Positions 25,881-39,083 of a stretch of 64,000 nt of DNA are shown piece by piece. The notes under the pieces were generated by a model. That model was not told where the DNA came from. It saw only the letters and a list, made by a program, of their open reading frames with translations, and did not search any database. Within the stretch, counting starts at the first letter, position 1. Each line of letters starts with the position of its first letter. The translations under genes and the position numbers were made by a program. This DNA comes from Eudromia elegans (Eukaryota; Chordata; Aves; Tinamiformes; Tinamidae), in NCBI GenBank assembly GCA_003342815.1, contig PTEX01000011.1, forward strand, positions 8,281,819 to 8,345,818. Direction: 5' to 3'.

Positions 25881-28399
25881 TAAACAGCTGGGGGAAAGAA
25901 ATTACACCATAGGTCACTATGGCTACAAATAAGACACATTTGGAGCAGGCCCTTAAAAACTTCTGCCAAAGCACCAGAATGTCTCTTTGTTGGCAACAGC
26001 ATCTCTGCTCCTAATAGCCCACGGGGCATGGGCGACAACACAGAGCGACATTTAATAAAAACCCATCTCACTCATCTCAATGTGCAGGTTTAATGAACAG
26101 AGCTGCTCTACCGATATTTCCTTCAAACAGGCATTTAGAGACAGAAAACCTGCTAGCCAGGTACAGGGCAAGTCCATCTTCCTCCCCAAAGAGCCCTAAT
26201 CTCAGTTGCAATAAGCAGTTCTGTTATTGCTGACCCCCAGGATAATTCGCTTTTTCCCCCCATCTGCTTTATAGTTTAACAGCTTCTGCATAATACATAC
26301 ATATCCCGGCCAAGTCCAAACAGCCTTTCTCTAGCTATTATTAACTAGTATATATTCCTCTATACTGAGCCATTTACCAGTGGCACTGGTGAGCTTTACT
26401 TCCCTAATTCTAATGCACTGCCTTCCTTAGATCTCTTTTAGAAAGATCTAACTCTCTCAATACATGCAAATATACAGCAGGGATTTGCAAAGCCATCTTA
26501 AACAATTGGAGACCCACTTCTGATCAGAAGGTTCTGCTCTGGGAACCTCAAACTCTCCTGCGATTTTGCTAAAAGAAAAAAAATGCACATAGATGACCTA
26601 GGAACTATTGCAATTCCTACTGCATGGGGTTTTTTTTTAATTTAGTCATGAAGAAATATATTGAGACGTAGAGGATTTAACACAGTGTTATTATATAACT
26701 AGTTCAACGTCTCCCTCCACTTACTTTTCCCTGCGTGTAAATTTTGTTGAAATTATCTCTAAAGCAATTGCTGGCTATCAAATAGCTTTTTTGGGCTGCA
26801 CCAAGATGACTGACCAGGGGTGAAGACACAGAGAAGGAGAGTTATAAAGTATTTTCATCATCATCTAGTCAAATGTATTTCTTTTTGTGGGTTTTCATAA
26901 AAAATTTTGTCCAATTCGTACTGAAGTGAGTTAATAGAAGGGAGAAAAAAAAACTTCCCTTCTCCAAATGATGCAGATTAAGGTAAAATTCAAGAGTTTC
27001 AAAGACTTGCTTAACAATACATCAGCCTCATCTTCTCCAAAGGAAAAGAGTATGTATTTAGAATTCATGCTAGCCACATTTATAGTAAATACATTTATGA
27101 TACTGCAGAGAAGGATGCTGCCAAACCGATACACAGGTAGAGAAAGGAGTAATTTCTGCAATCTCCTTTTAGTATACGGGAATTCAATAAGATTAGCACT
27201 CCAGTTTAGTTTGGGCATACCCCAAAGGGCTTACATTGCTCAAATCCTGCACTGCTTTAATGTATGTACTTTTCATACTGTTTCTCAATGNTTAAAGGAG
27301 AAGATGCATGGCCACATGGCACAATGCAGCCCCATGTAAAGATCCTAGCTGCAGTCCTGCAAATATAAAGCAATAATAGAGCTTTCAACTTGCTGTTGGT
27401 TTTGAATCCCTTTTGTTTAACCATTTATCTTAATCTTCTACTGTAGCTATTTTAAAAATATATATTTTACATATTTTTAAATAAGATTTTTCTATGTAAT
27501 AATATATTTTTGAATAAAGGATTNTAGAGTTCTTTTTGGTAGTCCCTTTGATCTTTTTGATCAGAAATACCAGTGCAGATAAAAGAAAATAACCTTGACG
27601 AATCATCTCTGCCCCAACCAGAAAAAAAAATACTTGAATGTTATAATTTCTGCTTTTTTTTCTTCCTTCTCCTCTTTTCTGTTTTCATGTCAGCCACAAA
27701 AAGGCTCTTTCAGGCACAATAAAAACACCCTAGCAAAGCCTCACAACAGCATTGGAAGGATTATTCTCAGTTTATTTCTGGTTAGATGCAACACAACAAT
27801 TCTTACAAGACACAAGATCATAATCCTACCATTTCAGGACAATTCAAAAACTGGCAGATTAGGTAATTCTGAGCACTTCCTTTGATCTTGCAACTGCTGT
27901 AGTTCCATTAAAACCACTTTCCTTACTATTAATAAACAAGTTGGCTTTGGAGTTGGGGAATTAGTGATGGGACTAAATGCCTCCTGGAAACATTCTGTAC
28001 ATCCTCATACTAAGACCTTATGGCAAGAAGAATCCTGCTAGAGCAAATCTATAAACTAACCTCTTGGTTTTTATGAGAGACATTTTGCACATTGCCTGTT
28101 ACTAACGCCTGCGACTTGAGAGTAGCAATCAATTAGATTTTCACTTATTAACTAAAAATATAAGAATTATTTTCAAGGCACATATGCAAGGACATCAAGA
28201 GGAAAGTAAAATACATGTGATTCAAACAATTAAAAGTGGCAGGGAGATGCCAGTGAGAATTTCTCCTTTTGCCAGGTAATCCAGTTCCCCAAGTTTTGGC
28301 TGCTNCCCTCTGCAGCTGGGCTGCAGCAGCAATGCCTCCAGCAGCTCTTGGAGAAAAAACGCTTGCTAAATCGTATTTTAAGGTGCCTCAGCCCATTGC

Positions 28400-28860
28400 T
28401 TGCAAGCTCTTCATACAGGAAATGCCTGGAGCCCCAACCTAATAACCTTCTGCAAGCTCAAATGATTACGGCCTCTCTCCTGTTACTGGCAACACAGCAC
28501 AGCCTGGAAGGGACAAGCACTTGAGCACGTCTGCGCTCTTCCAGCTGCCTCCCTCACAGCTTTCCCCCACACTGCTGTCAGGAAGGCAATGACAGCTCTC
28601 CAGGCTCTTGCAGGAAACCCCCCACGCACAGCACCACAAAAAAGCCTTTTGCCATGAGCTGCCTCAGGGCAGGATCTCCCTCGTGCTGGTATGTGGTGAC
28701 TAGTCCTTGTGGCTTCCAGAGCACCCATGGGTGCCATCCAGGAGCAGGCAGGCTACGGTGCATCCCAGGACATCTCTCTGGGGTGTGCTGCCTAGGCCTG
28801 TCAGGGCTCAGACCTGCTGGCGCTGGCACAGGGATGTAACTCTGTGGGCAGGACCAGGGG
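28400..28860. other. GC-rich patch, noncoding
   Basis: About 450 bp are GC-rich with overlapping frames on both strands and no recognisable protein. CpG content is low for the GC content, so this does not look like a promoter island. It may be an old, unrecognisable repeat or simply compositional variation. Confidence 0.45.
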
Positions 28861-29767
28861 CCTGGACAAATAAAACCACCCCGCTGGAAGCTACTGCATT
28901 GCTAAAGGATAGCCAGAGCCAAGANAGCTTGAAAGCCAAGGGCAGCAATATAAAGGATGATTATTTTAGCTTAGTTACTTGGTAATTATCTACCTGAAGA
29001 TTCCTGTTAGTCACCAGTATTTTTGCAATTATTAGAATTCGTNTCAGCTGCAATTTTCTGTGATAAGTTTTGCTAACAGCCATAAGTGTTCTAGGTTGAA
29101 ACACATGCTGCTCCGTGGACTAGAAATGTTCTTTGCCGACTGGATTTCAGCACAGGGAAACAGGCTGACGTGGTGCTCAGGCACCTAGATTACTACAACA
29201 CAGTTACTAGAGAAGCCTGGCAGAGTACGGTCCATTCCTCTGTGTGCNCAGGAGCCAAGCATAGCAACGCCCCCAAGGCTGAAGAGATTAATCCCAGCTA
29301 CAGCATTTCTTTACTTCCAAACACTGCTTTTGTAATCTCGTCCATACTCTCTGGATACTGAGGGTTGATAACACACTGGAAGCGAGATCCAGGGAAAAAC
29401 AGCACTGCCATCATCAATGATAGGTGAAGTTTGATAATGAGCCGTATTAGAGCTCAGACAATATTAAACAGTGGCTGTAGCGTACATGTGTCTGGCCAAG
29501 CCAAACACCCAGGGATCTCATGAAGTCCCTCACAAAACCCCCAAAAAGCTACCCACCAGTGATGGATACATGATAAAACTAGACCAAGATTATGCAAATT
29601 CCTATCATTCCAAATATTTAATTTTGCACAATCAGAAACCACATGCCAAATTAACAGGGCTAGAAGGAGCTCCTCATTATAATTAGTGTTTCTTTCAAGA
29701 AGCGACACAGTGAATAAAGGCTGGCAAAATATTACAGTTATTTTTCAGCAACTACTTACAAAAGCAG

Positions 29768-29820
29768 AAATGCATCAGGCTTTAAGCTAGGAAAAAAAAT
29801 GCATCAGGCTTTAAGTTAGG
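29768..29820. repeat. 29-bp tandem duplication (two copies)
   Basis: The unit aaatgcatcaggctttaag followed by c/ttagg occurs at 29768-29791 and again at 29797-29820, a period of 29 bp. The 24-bp cores differ at a single position and are separated by a run of A. Homopolymers of G and A follow at 29821-29835, so the second copy ends in a slippage-prone tract. The near identity points to a recent local duplication. No function is visible. Confidence 0.9.
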
Positions 29821-30559
29821 GGGGGAAAAAAAAAGTAATATCAACCACAGTACCAACTATGTGCTTCTAAGTACATACAAGTGCAATATAAGCAGTGATT
29901 TTCTACAGTCTGATGTCATCTACTGCTTAAGGTGAGCCCAAAGCAATGTTCTCAACATGGACAGAGGTAACCACCTCATGGGAAAGTCTTCTTGCAGAAG
30001 ATCTCTAGNCAGAGTTGAAGAAAAAAAGACAAATATTGAAATTAATTTTGTTTAGGGGATCAGTAGTCTAGATGTGGAATACTTGAAATAGCTACCATTT
30101 TTAAAGCTTTCCCATGATTAGCTTTGAGTTTTCTCTAGCAAAATCCTAACTCTTCTACACAAGAAAATCTTCATTTTTTGACCGCAGCTGGACACAAGAT
30201 ATTACAGGCGGCCAGAGGATAAAGCCATCTGAGCTGCAAAGCAGCACCTCACCCATGGGGATGCCTCCTTTCACCAGCACCACAGTGTCACTTGCACTGC
30301 TCCAAGAACAGGGGGCACCTGGAGCTTTCCCAGGCACATGTAGGCCAGATGGGGGCCACTGCTCAATGCCCTAAAGTCCCTCGGCCAGGAGAGGCACATT
30401 TTACACACCATGTCACTCACTGTAGTTTGTCGAATTCTTCTGCTTCAAGAGTATTTGCAGTTTTTTGTTCATTTTGATGGCAACTTGAAAATCTCACGGA
30501 AGCTTATCAAAAATGGCAGTGTCTCACAATCACAAATTATTACACACTGCGGCCCTTTG

Positions 30560-30690
30560 CTGCTCCATGAGACTTGCTTATAACCTCAATGAGCCCGCGC
30601 AGGGCAGGAGTTGGACCCTGCCGCTGCAGCGCTTGACGCCAACGGAAAGTTCCCCTGAACTCAGGTTCCAGCAGCGGAAACAGGTAAGAT
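30560..30690. other. GC-rich patch with CpG cluster
   Basis: Six or more CpGs fall between about 30590 and 30650. A plus-strand open run ends at CAG|GTAAGA (30681-30689), a near-consensus 5' splice site, and could be a short first exon, but nothing downstream connects to it. It adjoins the long open frame that starts at 30689. Confidence 0.35.
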
Positions 30691-31309
30691 GAACTGCGAT
30701 CCCCAGGTGCGAGGGGTAACAGAGGAAGAGAGTTTCCATTTAATCTCTGATTATGCATTTAGGTTATCGACCAACTTCGGCTTCCTCAGAAAGATAATGA
30801 AAAAGTGGGAAACAAAAGGGGAAAACCAAAATAAAAAAAAATCAGTTTTGCCTTTTAAAAGTTTAAATTTCTTTTATTATTATAATTCTGAAATTTGCTT
30901 TTCTCACTTTTTGAAACTCTTCAATGTTTTCCGTAAGTTGCTTTTCCAAAACAAGAGTGTGAGCTGGAATTTCTCTGTACCCGGTGACAATCAGTCATCA
31001 GACACTGCAGAGCTCCTTGCGTTTGCAGCTGAGGGCGGTCAGATACCACGCTTCAGCTTCAGAAATCCAAGAACTGCTTTGTCTAGAGTATTTCAATCAC
31101 CTCTCTTTGTAAAGCTACCCGCAACTGTACACTTCATCACTAGCCCCAAAGCTAGCTGGAAACCTGGGCTTCTTCAAACCAGTCTGTTTGCTTNAAAAAA
31201 TCCTATCAGTCTTTGCTCCCAAAATGATGTGGGAGGAGATTCTTGCCCTGCATCAGTCAGGAAAGAAACAAAGATTTTTGTGTGCACCATCACTGACGCT
31301 ATCCAGTAA
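30689..31309 (+). CDS. Longest open reading frame of the window (206 codons), unidentified
   Basis: This plus-strand frame is open for 206 codons from an ATG, and a little further upstream, in DNA where stop codons are frequent. It crosses one N. The product would be basic and Phe/Lys-rich at its start (RKIMKKWETKGENQNKKK near residue 35-55), with a Ser/Pro/Thr-richer second half, no signal peptide, no clear membrane segment and no motif I recognise. The ATG sits in a poor context, directly after a sequence resembling a plus-strand 5' splice site (CAG|GTAAGA, 30681-30689), so it is not an obvious translation start. It could be a chance frame, a remnant of a retrocopy or part of an unannotated exon. 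Confidence 0.12.
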   Translation: MNCDPQVRGVTEEESFHLISDYAFRLSTNFGFLRKIMKKWETKGENQNKKKSVLPFKSLNFFYYYNSEICFSHFLKLFNVFRKLLFQNKSVSWNFSVPGDNQSSDTAELLAFAAEGGQIPRFSFRNPRTALSRVFQSPLFVKLPATVHFITSPKASWKPGLLQTSLFAXKNPISLCSQNDVGGDSCPASVRKETKIFVCTITDAIQ

Positions 31310-34300
31310 AGTTAAGATGCTTGCATTAAGTTGTATAGATGCATGTTTTAGTCAAAGGGCTACCAGCTAAGGTGAAAAAGAGTCTGGGACAAGAGAACAG
31401 CATCCAAACTGCCCAGAGCTTAGGAAAAGAACGGGACCAAAATCTGTAGCAGCATCCAAAGCTCACAGCTGACTCCCCTCTTTGCAGCAGACCCCATAAA
31501 AACTTATGCTGTACACACACTCTGCAGCAGAAGAGACTTTTGCAATTTGCACCCATCTCTTAAAAGTAAATCACCGTTTCAAGGCAGTTTTTTGTATTAG
31601 TTTGATAAATTATTGAGCACAGTAACTGGCTTCAGATGCTTATCTTAACTATCTTAACACGCTTGGCAGGGAGCGGAANAGCCCTACTCAAATAAAAAAA
31701 GTAAATTTATAAGAAAAGAAAATTAAGGGGACAACGCAGGAACTTCCACTAACAAAACTCCCTTCAATTATCTTCCATACTAATTGGCTATAAATTGGTG
31801 TTGAAGCTCATCTCCTAGAAACAGGTTCATAAAGCCTTAAAGCAAACAAGGGGTATCATTTATTTTCCTCTGCATCCTCTCAAGGACCAGCACTTGGAGC
31901 AGAACTAAGTTTTGGCTCTTGNCTCTGCGATCCTAGAAATCCATGTCTAGCCCGAATATTCAAATACCCTGAAAGCCTAAGACCAAAACCCAAATGCAGC
32001 TCATGCCCATTCACCAGAACTAACCAGTACTAACCCTTTCCCTTAGCTTTGCTGCAGACACATGCAGATTTGCAGGACAGGCATCAGCACATCAATTAAT
32101 CAATTAATTAACCGGTTTTTAACCAGCAATGTCAGCTAATGCCCTCATTGCAACCATGAGGATTTTTACTGTTAGTGGCAGCTACAGGTACATCTGTGAT
32201 CCTGCGATTTACACACATTAAGCCTGCAGGAAGAGATCTACTGCAACAGTTCACAGAAGGATGATTCCTCTTTTCACACTTCCCACTAATTTTATTATTG
32301 ACATTCCCACAATTACTGTTTCTAAAAGCCTTCCCTTCCTTCTTCAGCTTTAATTTTATTGTGTCAGGATCTGAAAACGCACAACCCTTGCTCGAGGCAA
32401 AGGTCCTTCCTGTGAGGGCCATGCCGCTTCCAGGGGGAGGAAGAAAAGGTTGGGGGCCTGTCAGGAACTAGGCACAGCCAAGGGAGTCCTATGTGGCAAC
32501 AAATAAGAGTTTTTGAAGGACTAGGACAGAAAGCTGTGAGGCAAGAGCCACACAAGGCAACAGTGGGAAAAGATACTTCTTCCTGGCTCCATTTCTATCA
32601 CACTGAAACCACATTCCACACAACACCATGGACCAATCCAGCAGCAGCAACTGCTGTACACACAACTGGCTATTGATGGCCAGGAGCCCAAAGGATGTCT
32701 CCCCGCAGCCTCTCCGAGGACACCCCCAAGCTCTTCCACGGCTCTCTGCAGTGGATTATACACATGCAGCAGGCTCACAGTCTCTGCAACTGCTTATAAA
32801 CCAATGCAAAATACCTACCAGCAGTAAGTTCCTTATTGCTGGAAATACATGTAGTAATTTCTAAGAAACATTATGATGGATCAATTTGATTTGTCTTTAA
32901 AAACAAGTAAACATCAGAGAGTTAAGAGTCACAATAAAAACAATCATGGCTCAGCTTTCTTAGACATAAAAGGCTTCTCGATCACTGCTTCCCATTTCCA
33001 GAAAACACTATTTCTGATGAGCAAGGCGACTTTGTGACAGGGGCGTTTCAGGAGACCATTTTCCCTGTTTCCTTCTTCCTGTTAAATAAGGTGGCCTTCC
33101 AACTCTCAACTATTAAAAACTCATTCCTCTTCTAGCGTGAAGGGGAATTACCTAATTCATCACAGTTCAGCCTTACTCTCATAATAGCACCTCCTATTAG
33201 GGCATTCATCTGTAATACTTTCCTCTAGAATGAGAGTTAACCCTTCTCCTCTATATCCAAATGCTTCTAAAAATCATTCTGAGAACTTCAGAAACATCTA
33301 CTGAAAAACATGCAGTATATTACAGCAGACATTTTCCACAAGCATAGCTGACAAATTTATTATATTTATTACATTACATTCTACAGAAAGTTTTAAAACA
33401 CTATTCTAAGATATTCTGGACACTGTTACAACAAAACCACCATACTTGGCACACCAGTGATGCCAGAAGACATTAAGGAAGGACACTAGTTAGTTTTAAA
33501 AAAAAAGAAACCAATATATTGCTGTTTTTGTCCTGNTTTGGCAACCATCATTAACTTAGTTCCTATCGCACCTTTAAAGTGCGCAGAAAGGAAGAAACAA
33601 AATTTCAAAGATCTGAATCACTGGGAATTAAGAACACATCTAGCAGATTTTTTTTCTCTATTTGCGGAAAATCCCTTGTGGAGAATTCTTCCCTTCTCTA
33701 GCACCTTCCTCTAGCACTAGTTACCCTACACCATCCCAGGGCACACAGAGAAAGCTGGAGTAGGATGACATGAAGTCATTCTTCCNGAAACATGACAACG
33801 TCCCTATTTCTCTTGATGAGGAAAGAAGATGAATGGGCAACTACAGGACACCTAGCAAGGAGACAGCACCTCCGGCCTCTCACATTACCTATCGCTTTCA
33901 ACTTAAATAGAAAAAACAAAGCAAAATACAATGCCATTTTAGTTACCTGAAGGCAGAGGGCATTTCATTTGCTGACTATGCTTTAAGAACAGACATATAG
34001 CAAGACGCAAATGAAAGAGCCTAACCCCTCAGTCCTGATTTTTGGAGAGCACTGAACAACACAGCAAACCAAGCTGGTCAGACACCACCAAAGGCCATTG
34101 GCTGGAGGTCAACAGCTCAGGACCCCTCTCAGACTTGCCAGGAATTTATGTTTGAAGAGGTAATTCAGCCTTTTGCCTTACACCCATTAACAATCCTCAA
34201 ATAATTAACATCAACTAAAACAAGTATATTAGAAACAAAAATCTCTTGGTGACCCCAGTTACAAACTATCTTTTATTTATCTTCAACTGTCAAGAAATTG

Positions 34301-34371
34301 TTATTTAAAAACAACACGCATGCCTATACACAACCATATGCTTTGGATACCTTCATTGCCACCACCCTTGG

Positions 34372-34857
34372 ATGACTCAACATGACCACTTTGCAAGCAT
34401 CACGTTGCTGGCACTAGCCAACCCGAGAGCAGTTGTACAGGCCGCTCATGCCCCCGCATCTCAGGGCTGGGAGAAAGCTTCTGTCCTCCACACTCTGCCT
34501 GTTGACAAAGGCCAAGATGAATTTTTTGAAAATTACCCTTCTCTTACTCCAGCATCATCGTTCCTGAACTTTACAGTATTGCTATTGCCAGAAGCCTCTT
34601 TTCTTCCAAGACAACAGAATTTTCCTTTCCGAGAGCAACACACATCTACCTACAGCAACTGTCATGCAGCTGCAGTCCCAAAGAAGTTTCATCAGCCATG
34701 CTCAAGCCAAAACAACTTGACAGCAAGAAGAAATATCTCACTTGTTGGCTTCACTTGTTGGGAGCAGATCTGCTATGCTGAACATTGCTGCAGCAGCTTT
34801 ACACAATTTTCTACACTGTTGGGAGCGATCGCTGTGAAGGAACAGCTTCTCATCTGA
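34372..34857 (+). CDS. 161-codon open frame, unidentified
   Basis: This plus-strand frame in a locally GC-richer stretch has no recognisable domain. The predicted product is rich in Ser, Ala and Cys, with scattered His and Gln, and has no convincing signal peptide. Frames of this length are expected occasionally by chance in 64 kb. It is listed because a reader would otherwise find it unexplained. Confidence 0.08.
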   Translation: MTQHDHFASITLLALANPRAVVQAAHAPASQGWEKASVLHTLPVDKGQDEFFENYPSLTPASSFLNFTVLLLPEASFLPRQQNFPFREQHTSTYSNCHAAAVPKKFHQPCSSQNNLTARRNISLVGFTCWEQICYAEHCCSSFTQFSTLLGAIAVKEQLLI

Positions 34858-37320
34858 GAAGAACATGGTAACTGTCATTTCTGTAACCTATTTCTTTCCT
34901 CCCCACACCCCCCTTCAAAGAGTGCTTCCCACTGAGAAACCAAGTAAAGTGCTATTTTACAAACNCAAGTGTTTCTCCTCTTTCAAAAATTCATGGAGAA
35001 CGTGTGGAAGAAAGAACTACCTCAGCTGGTAAGGTTAAGAGAAAATGCAGTGGAGGTAATAATGAATCAGAACTGCCACTTCCTACAAGTTGCAGGAAAA
35101 TATTAAACCTCGTTTAAAATTAAATAAAAATCAAAGTGTCCTGAGCAAACAATATGCTCAAATGTTAAGAAGGCAACAGGCACAATGCAGGTTTATGGGT
35201 TTGAGATTTGTTAGGCTCTCACCCTTAGGTACAGATTTTCTTGCTTATCTACTGATTTGGCTTCTGAGATCCCAGCTCAAGACAGAGTCCACTTGTAATG
35301 GAGCAATCTGCATCCAAGACAATTAAATAACAGCCTTCATTTTGCTTTAATTCATACCGAGTGTTAGTGCAGGGTTATCAGAAATAAAGATTCTGCATTT
35401 TACCTTTTTTCAGTTAACTGCTTTCTGTTTCTTGCAACAGAGTGAGGCAGTGCTAACCAAAGCTGCTCTAGCGCCTGTCTGCCAGGCAGCGGCCAATTTT
35501 TCTAATACCCAACAGAGCACTGAAAGCCCGTAGCACTGCAGAAACACTAAACATTAAACTGTTTTCAATCTCTCCTTTGCTGTTCACACACAATTCATCT
35601 ACTGCAGAACTAGAAAGGAGCATACATTATTAACAGTACCTTATCCTATTAGTATGATTGCAGTCTTTTCCCCAGCTGAGATGGGGCTTGCAGCATCCAG
35701 CAGGTTACCTAGGCACACTTTACCTGAGTTGTCTCACTAAGGACAGTGCCTCAAAAGAGCAGCCACATGCCTCAAGCACACAACAGCATACCCACCTTCA
35801 CCTGCCTTGGTAGCTAAAACACACATCCCCACCACCCCGGGTGCCCTCCAGGGTATCTGCCATTCTAAGTGAAGCAAACAGATCAGTCTGAACCCACTCT
35901 CCAGGGAAAAGTAACCTGCAAATTGGCTCTAATTTACATTTGATTATTAAGTTAAACAAACAAACAAAAAAAAAGCGCTGTTGCATGGGCTATGCAAACT
36001 GAAAACCTATATTCTTTAATGGAAATGTGCCTCATACAAAATGAGATGGAGAAGGGAGAAAAAAATATATATACATAAACACATATCCATCTTGGTATTT
36101 TAGAGGACAAACCTTGTCAAAGGATGAAACCCTATACTGTTCATTGTCCTTTATTTTTATAATTAAAAGTACTTAAAANAGTAAATGTTTCTACCTTAAC
36201 AACAATTTATCCAAATGGGTTTCTAAACAAGTGATCTTTGCTAGTCATACAGGGAATCTTAAGGAAATCTGGGAGCAAGAATGCCAGGCAATAAACGGCT
36301 GCAGCAAAGAAAACTTCGGAGCAGGACAGAGCAAAAGGGAGAGAGTACTGGAAAGTGAATTTACAGTCTTTCAGCTTTAGTATTTTTGCCAGTGCCGGGA
36401 AAAAGCAATTGCTTTCCTCTCTGGAATGAGCTATGGAGTAATTGCTTCCCCTGTGCAAAGCAAAACTGTGTACCCAGTGTTCCCCTCCACAGCAATGTCC
36501 TAGGCTTAGCTGCCTTGTACCTTATCTCCTGCAGAGCTGATTTGAAGCACTCCCCAGCTCCTCAATAGCTATGTGACAATTTAAATAATTGACTTCAGAA
36601 GTAGAATGAAGCAGCAGAATAATGAAAGCCAAACCTCTCTGTAGTGCAACTCTCAGCTGCTGAGCTGCTGTCAACATATAGTGATAACCATCTCAGCAGT
36701 TCATAGACATGGAGCAATTAGGTTGTCTGAAAAGATTTCTGCTTGAATTTTGCCATGGTGACAAATGTATAGAAGAGCAGATTTGAGCTGGGCCCTCCTC
36801 ACATGCCCAGCTCTTANGTTCCAGCGAGGCCCTTCCCTGAAACACTTCTACCCACTCAGTTCTGCCATCAGCAGTAGCAAGAGTTGGGAAGGGTCTTCCC
36901 AACCCTTTCCAAGGGATGAGCGGAGCAAGTGGTGAGTGCAAGACAGGCCAGGAAGTGAGTACAGCACCTGGAAGCATCAGTAGTGCCCAGGTTGGAGACA
37001 GCCCCTCAGCTCGCCCAGAGAAACTCCAGATTCATGGCTGTCAGTCTCAGTAACACCACAGAGTAACCCAGGCATAGGGCAGCACCAGGGAAAGAATTTT
37101 GTTTGCCTTGAGGGTTATCCTAAAGGGCCACAAGGGAATTTAATCCAAAACCTATCTAAAATGAAAGGCAAATCATATTTCTTTAAGAGTACCAACAGAA
37201 AAGTTAATTAATTACAGAAAGGGAGATTTTCTTTTATCATTAAACAAAGTCAAGAATATTAAAAATTGTCATTTAGAGGTTCAAGCTTTTCAGCATGGAA
37301 GTAGGCTTAAGAACACTCAC

Positions 37321-37451
37321 ATTATCTTCATTGTCACTAAAATATTTTTTGCTCCCTTCAAAACATGTAACTACACCTAAGATTTGAGCATTTACATAAT
37401 CACTTTGGAAAAACTGGTAATTAACTTCAAAAATACAAAACATAAATAGTT
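37321..37451 (-). CDS. Candidate 131-nt internal exon, unidentified
   Basis: On the minus strand a long pyrimidine tract ending in ttttcag precedes 43 open codons that end at the donor GTGAGT. The peptide includes FFQSDYVNAQILGVVTCFEG and ends FSDNEDN. The larger surrounding open frame (37692-37273) is hydrophobic and Phe-rich, typical of translated AT-rich DNA. No domain is recognised. Confidence 0.13.
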
Positions 37452-38529
37452 CTGAAAACTGGTAAAAGATTGAAAGAGAGCAGTCAAAAATAAAGAACTC
37501 TCTTCTCCGGGACTGGGACTTGAAAGACACAAAGCTAAAGATTAAAAGGGGAAGAAAAAACAAAAAAGGCTTTAGTAATGGAAAACTACAGATTAAAACC
37601 TCTTTACTTTCACATGAATCTAGCTGCATTTTCCAAACTCTACGCAGAAAAATCTGAATACCTGAAACAAAATTATGCATTATTTTACACATAACTGAAG
37701 TTACACACTAGGAAGATAGAATACTGCTTTGTTCATTTGCTTAAAACTCAAAACTTTCAAAGCCTAAGCTATCAAAACGTCCAGGAGCTTAAACCCCTGC
37801 ATATAACTCCATGTGTTTTGACGGGGCTGACATTTCTGTTAGCTGCCTGCATTAGTCCACGCAGGCTGCTTTCATCCTAGCCTGTACCTTAAAAAACAAA
37901 CACAACAACAAAACCACATCATTAAATAGGCTTTACACCTTTCCCAGAGACAATTTAAAATATTCAGAGCAAGGAGGCTTTTTCTACATCACTGAGCCTA
38001 GCACATATATCAAGAGCTATAGAAACACATTACACTGGGAGAAGTGAGCATCTCTGCAAACACACAGAAGCTTTGACTTTGTTTGGACTGAATTTGTTTA
38101 TCGTAAAACATTGTTTGCAAGGCACATAACTCTAGTCAATAAAGTTGTGCCTTTAGCCTTTAGATATAAAGCTAAACCTCTTCAACGGATCTTCAGATAA
38201 GCAGTATTTTAAATAACCACATTGCTCCCACCCAAGCACAAGTGATATTCCCACACATTTAGTCCTTTCCTTCTGTTGTCCCTACACAAAGCTCCCTGCA
38301 TCTTCAGGAGCCATGAAGGAAACCAACCCACGCGCTTCCTGCCAAGGAGGCCTCTCTCTACTTGCAGTGTCGCATGTCGTGGCCAAACGATCCCATAAAA
38401 TTATTTTTCCCTCAGTTTGATTGTTCAAAAACAGTAGATTAACATGTAAAAGCTATATTAAAAGAATATTAAGTCTATAAAATAACTCACTTTTGAAGAC
38501 TTGGTGATGCAAGCAAGGTTTCCATGAGT

Positions 38530-38815
38530 TAGCCGTGACTCTGATTGTGTCCAGAGAGCCACCGAAGGCACTGAGGAGCCCGGAAGCCCTTAGCAAGCCA
38601 GAGGCCACAGTTAGGAACACAGGGATTCCTGAGCACTCACCTCACTACGCCAGGCCCTGGGGCTGCAGCAGCCCAGGGAAAGGGCCCCAGGTTCAGCCCA
38701 GGAGCCAGGCTGGCAGCACCACCGCAATGGTCCCTCTCACGAGAACTCCACAGGGAAAGGTTTCTCAAAACATGGAAGCTCTCACGAGACTCCAGCATGG
38801 AAGGTCCTGACAAGG
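38530..38815. other. GC-rich patch, noncoding
   Basis: About 280 bp are GC-rich with an incidental 91-codon plus-strand frame. On the minus strand there are two good donor-like sites (GTGAGT at 38490 and 38637). No protein family is recognised. Confidence 0.4.
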
Positions 38816-39069
38816 TGACACTGCTCAGTACTCTGATTCATGTTATTAATCCCTTCTGTAGCTACTGCATGACAAAAAGATTGAGAGAAGAGCTCCTGAC
38901 CTAATGGCACCTCAGCTCCAAGCACGCCCATTTTCTGCCTCTGACATCACCCAGCACCCAGGCAGCAGAGTAATGTCAAAATTTGTTATTTCTAACAAAA
39001 ATTGTATGCTCCAATTTCCCTGCTGTGGATTCTGCTAGAGAAAAGGCTGCTGCAGGGAAATAATTTCTA

Positions 39070-39083
39070 ATAATAATAATAAT
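39070..39083 (+). repeat. (TAA)n microsatellite
   Basis: Between four and five TAA units occur in an AT-rich stretch. Confidence 0.8.

Larger units (their letters stand above)
19380..30420. other. Mostly noncoding; no recognised gene
   Basis: Outside the separately listed candidates and GC-rich patches, the sequence is AT-rich and shows no family match. Unresolved bases are frequent here. Small local duplications occur, for example agattttaag twice in tandem at 24926-24945. Confidence 0.6.

Noticed and set aside
25591-26071. Overlapping frames of 68-147 codons on both strands
   Set aside because: They are mutual shadows in a GC-rich patch, and no product is recognised.
36780-37020. GC-richer stretch considered as a second CR1 copy
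   Set aside because: It lacks the ordered CR1 strings that define the copy at 19258-19378.
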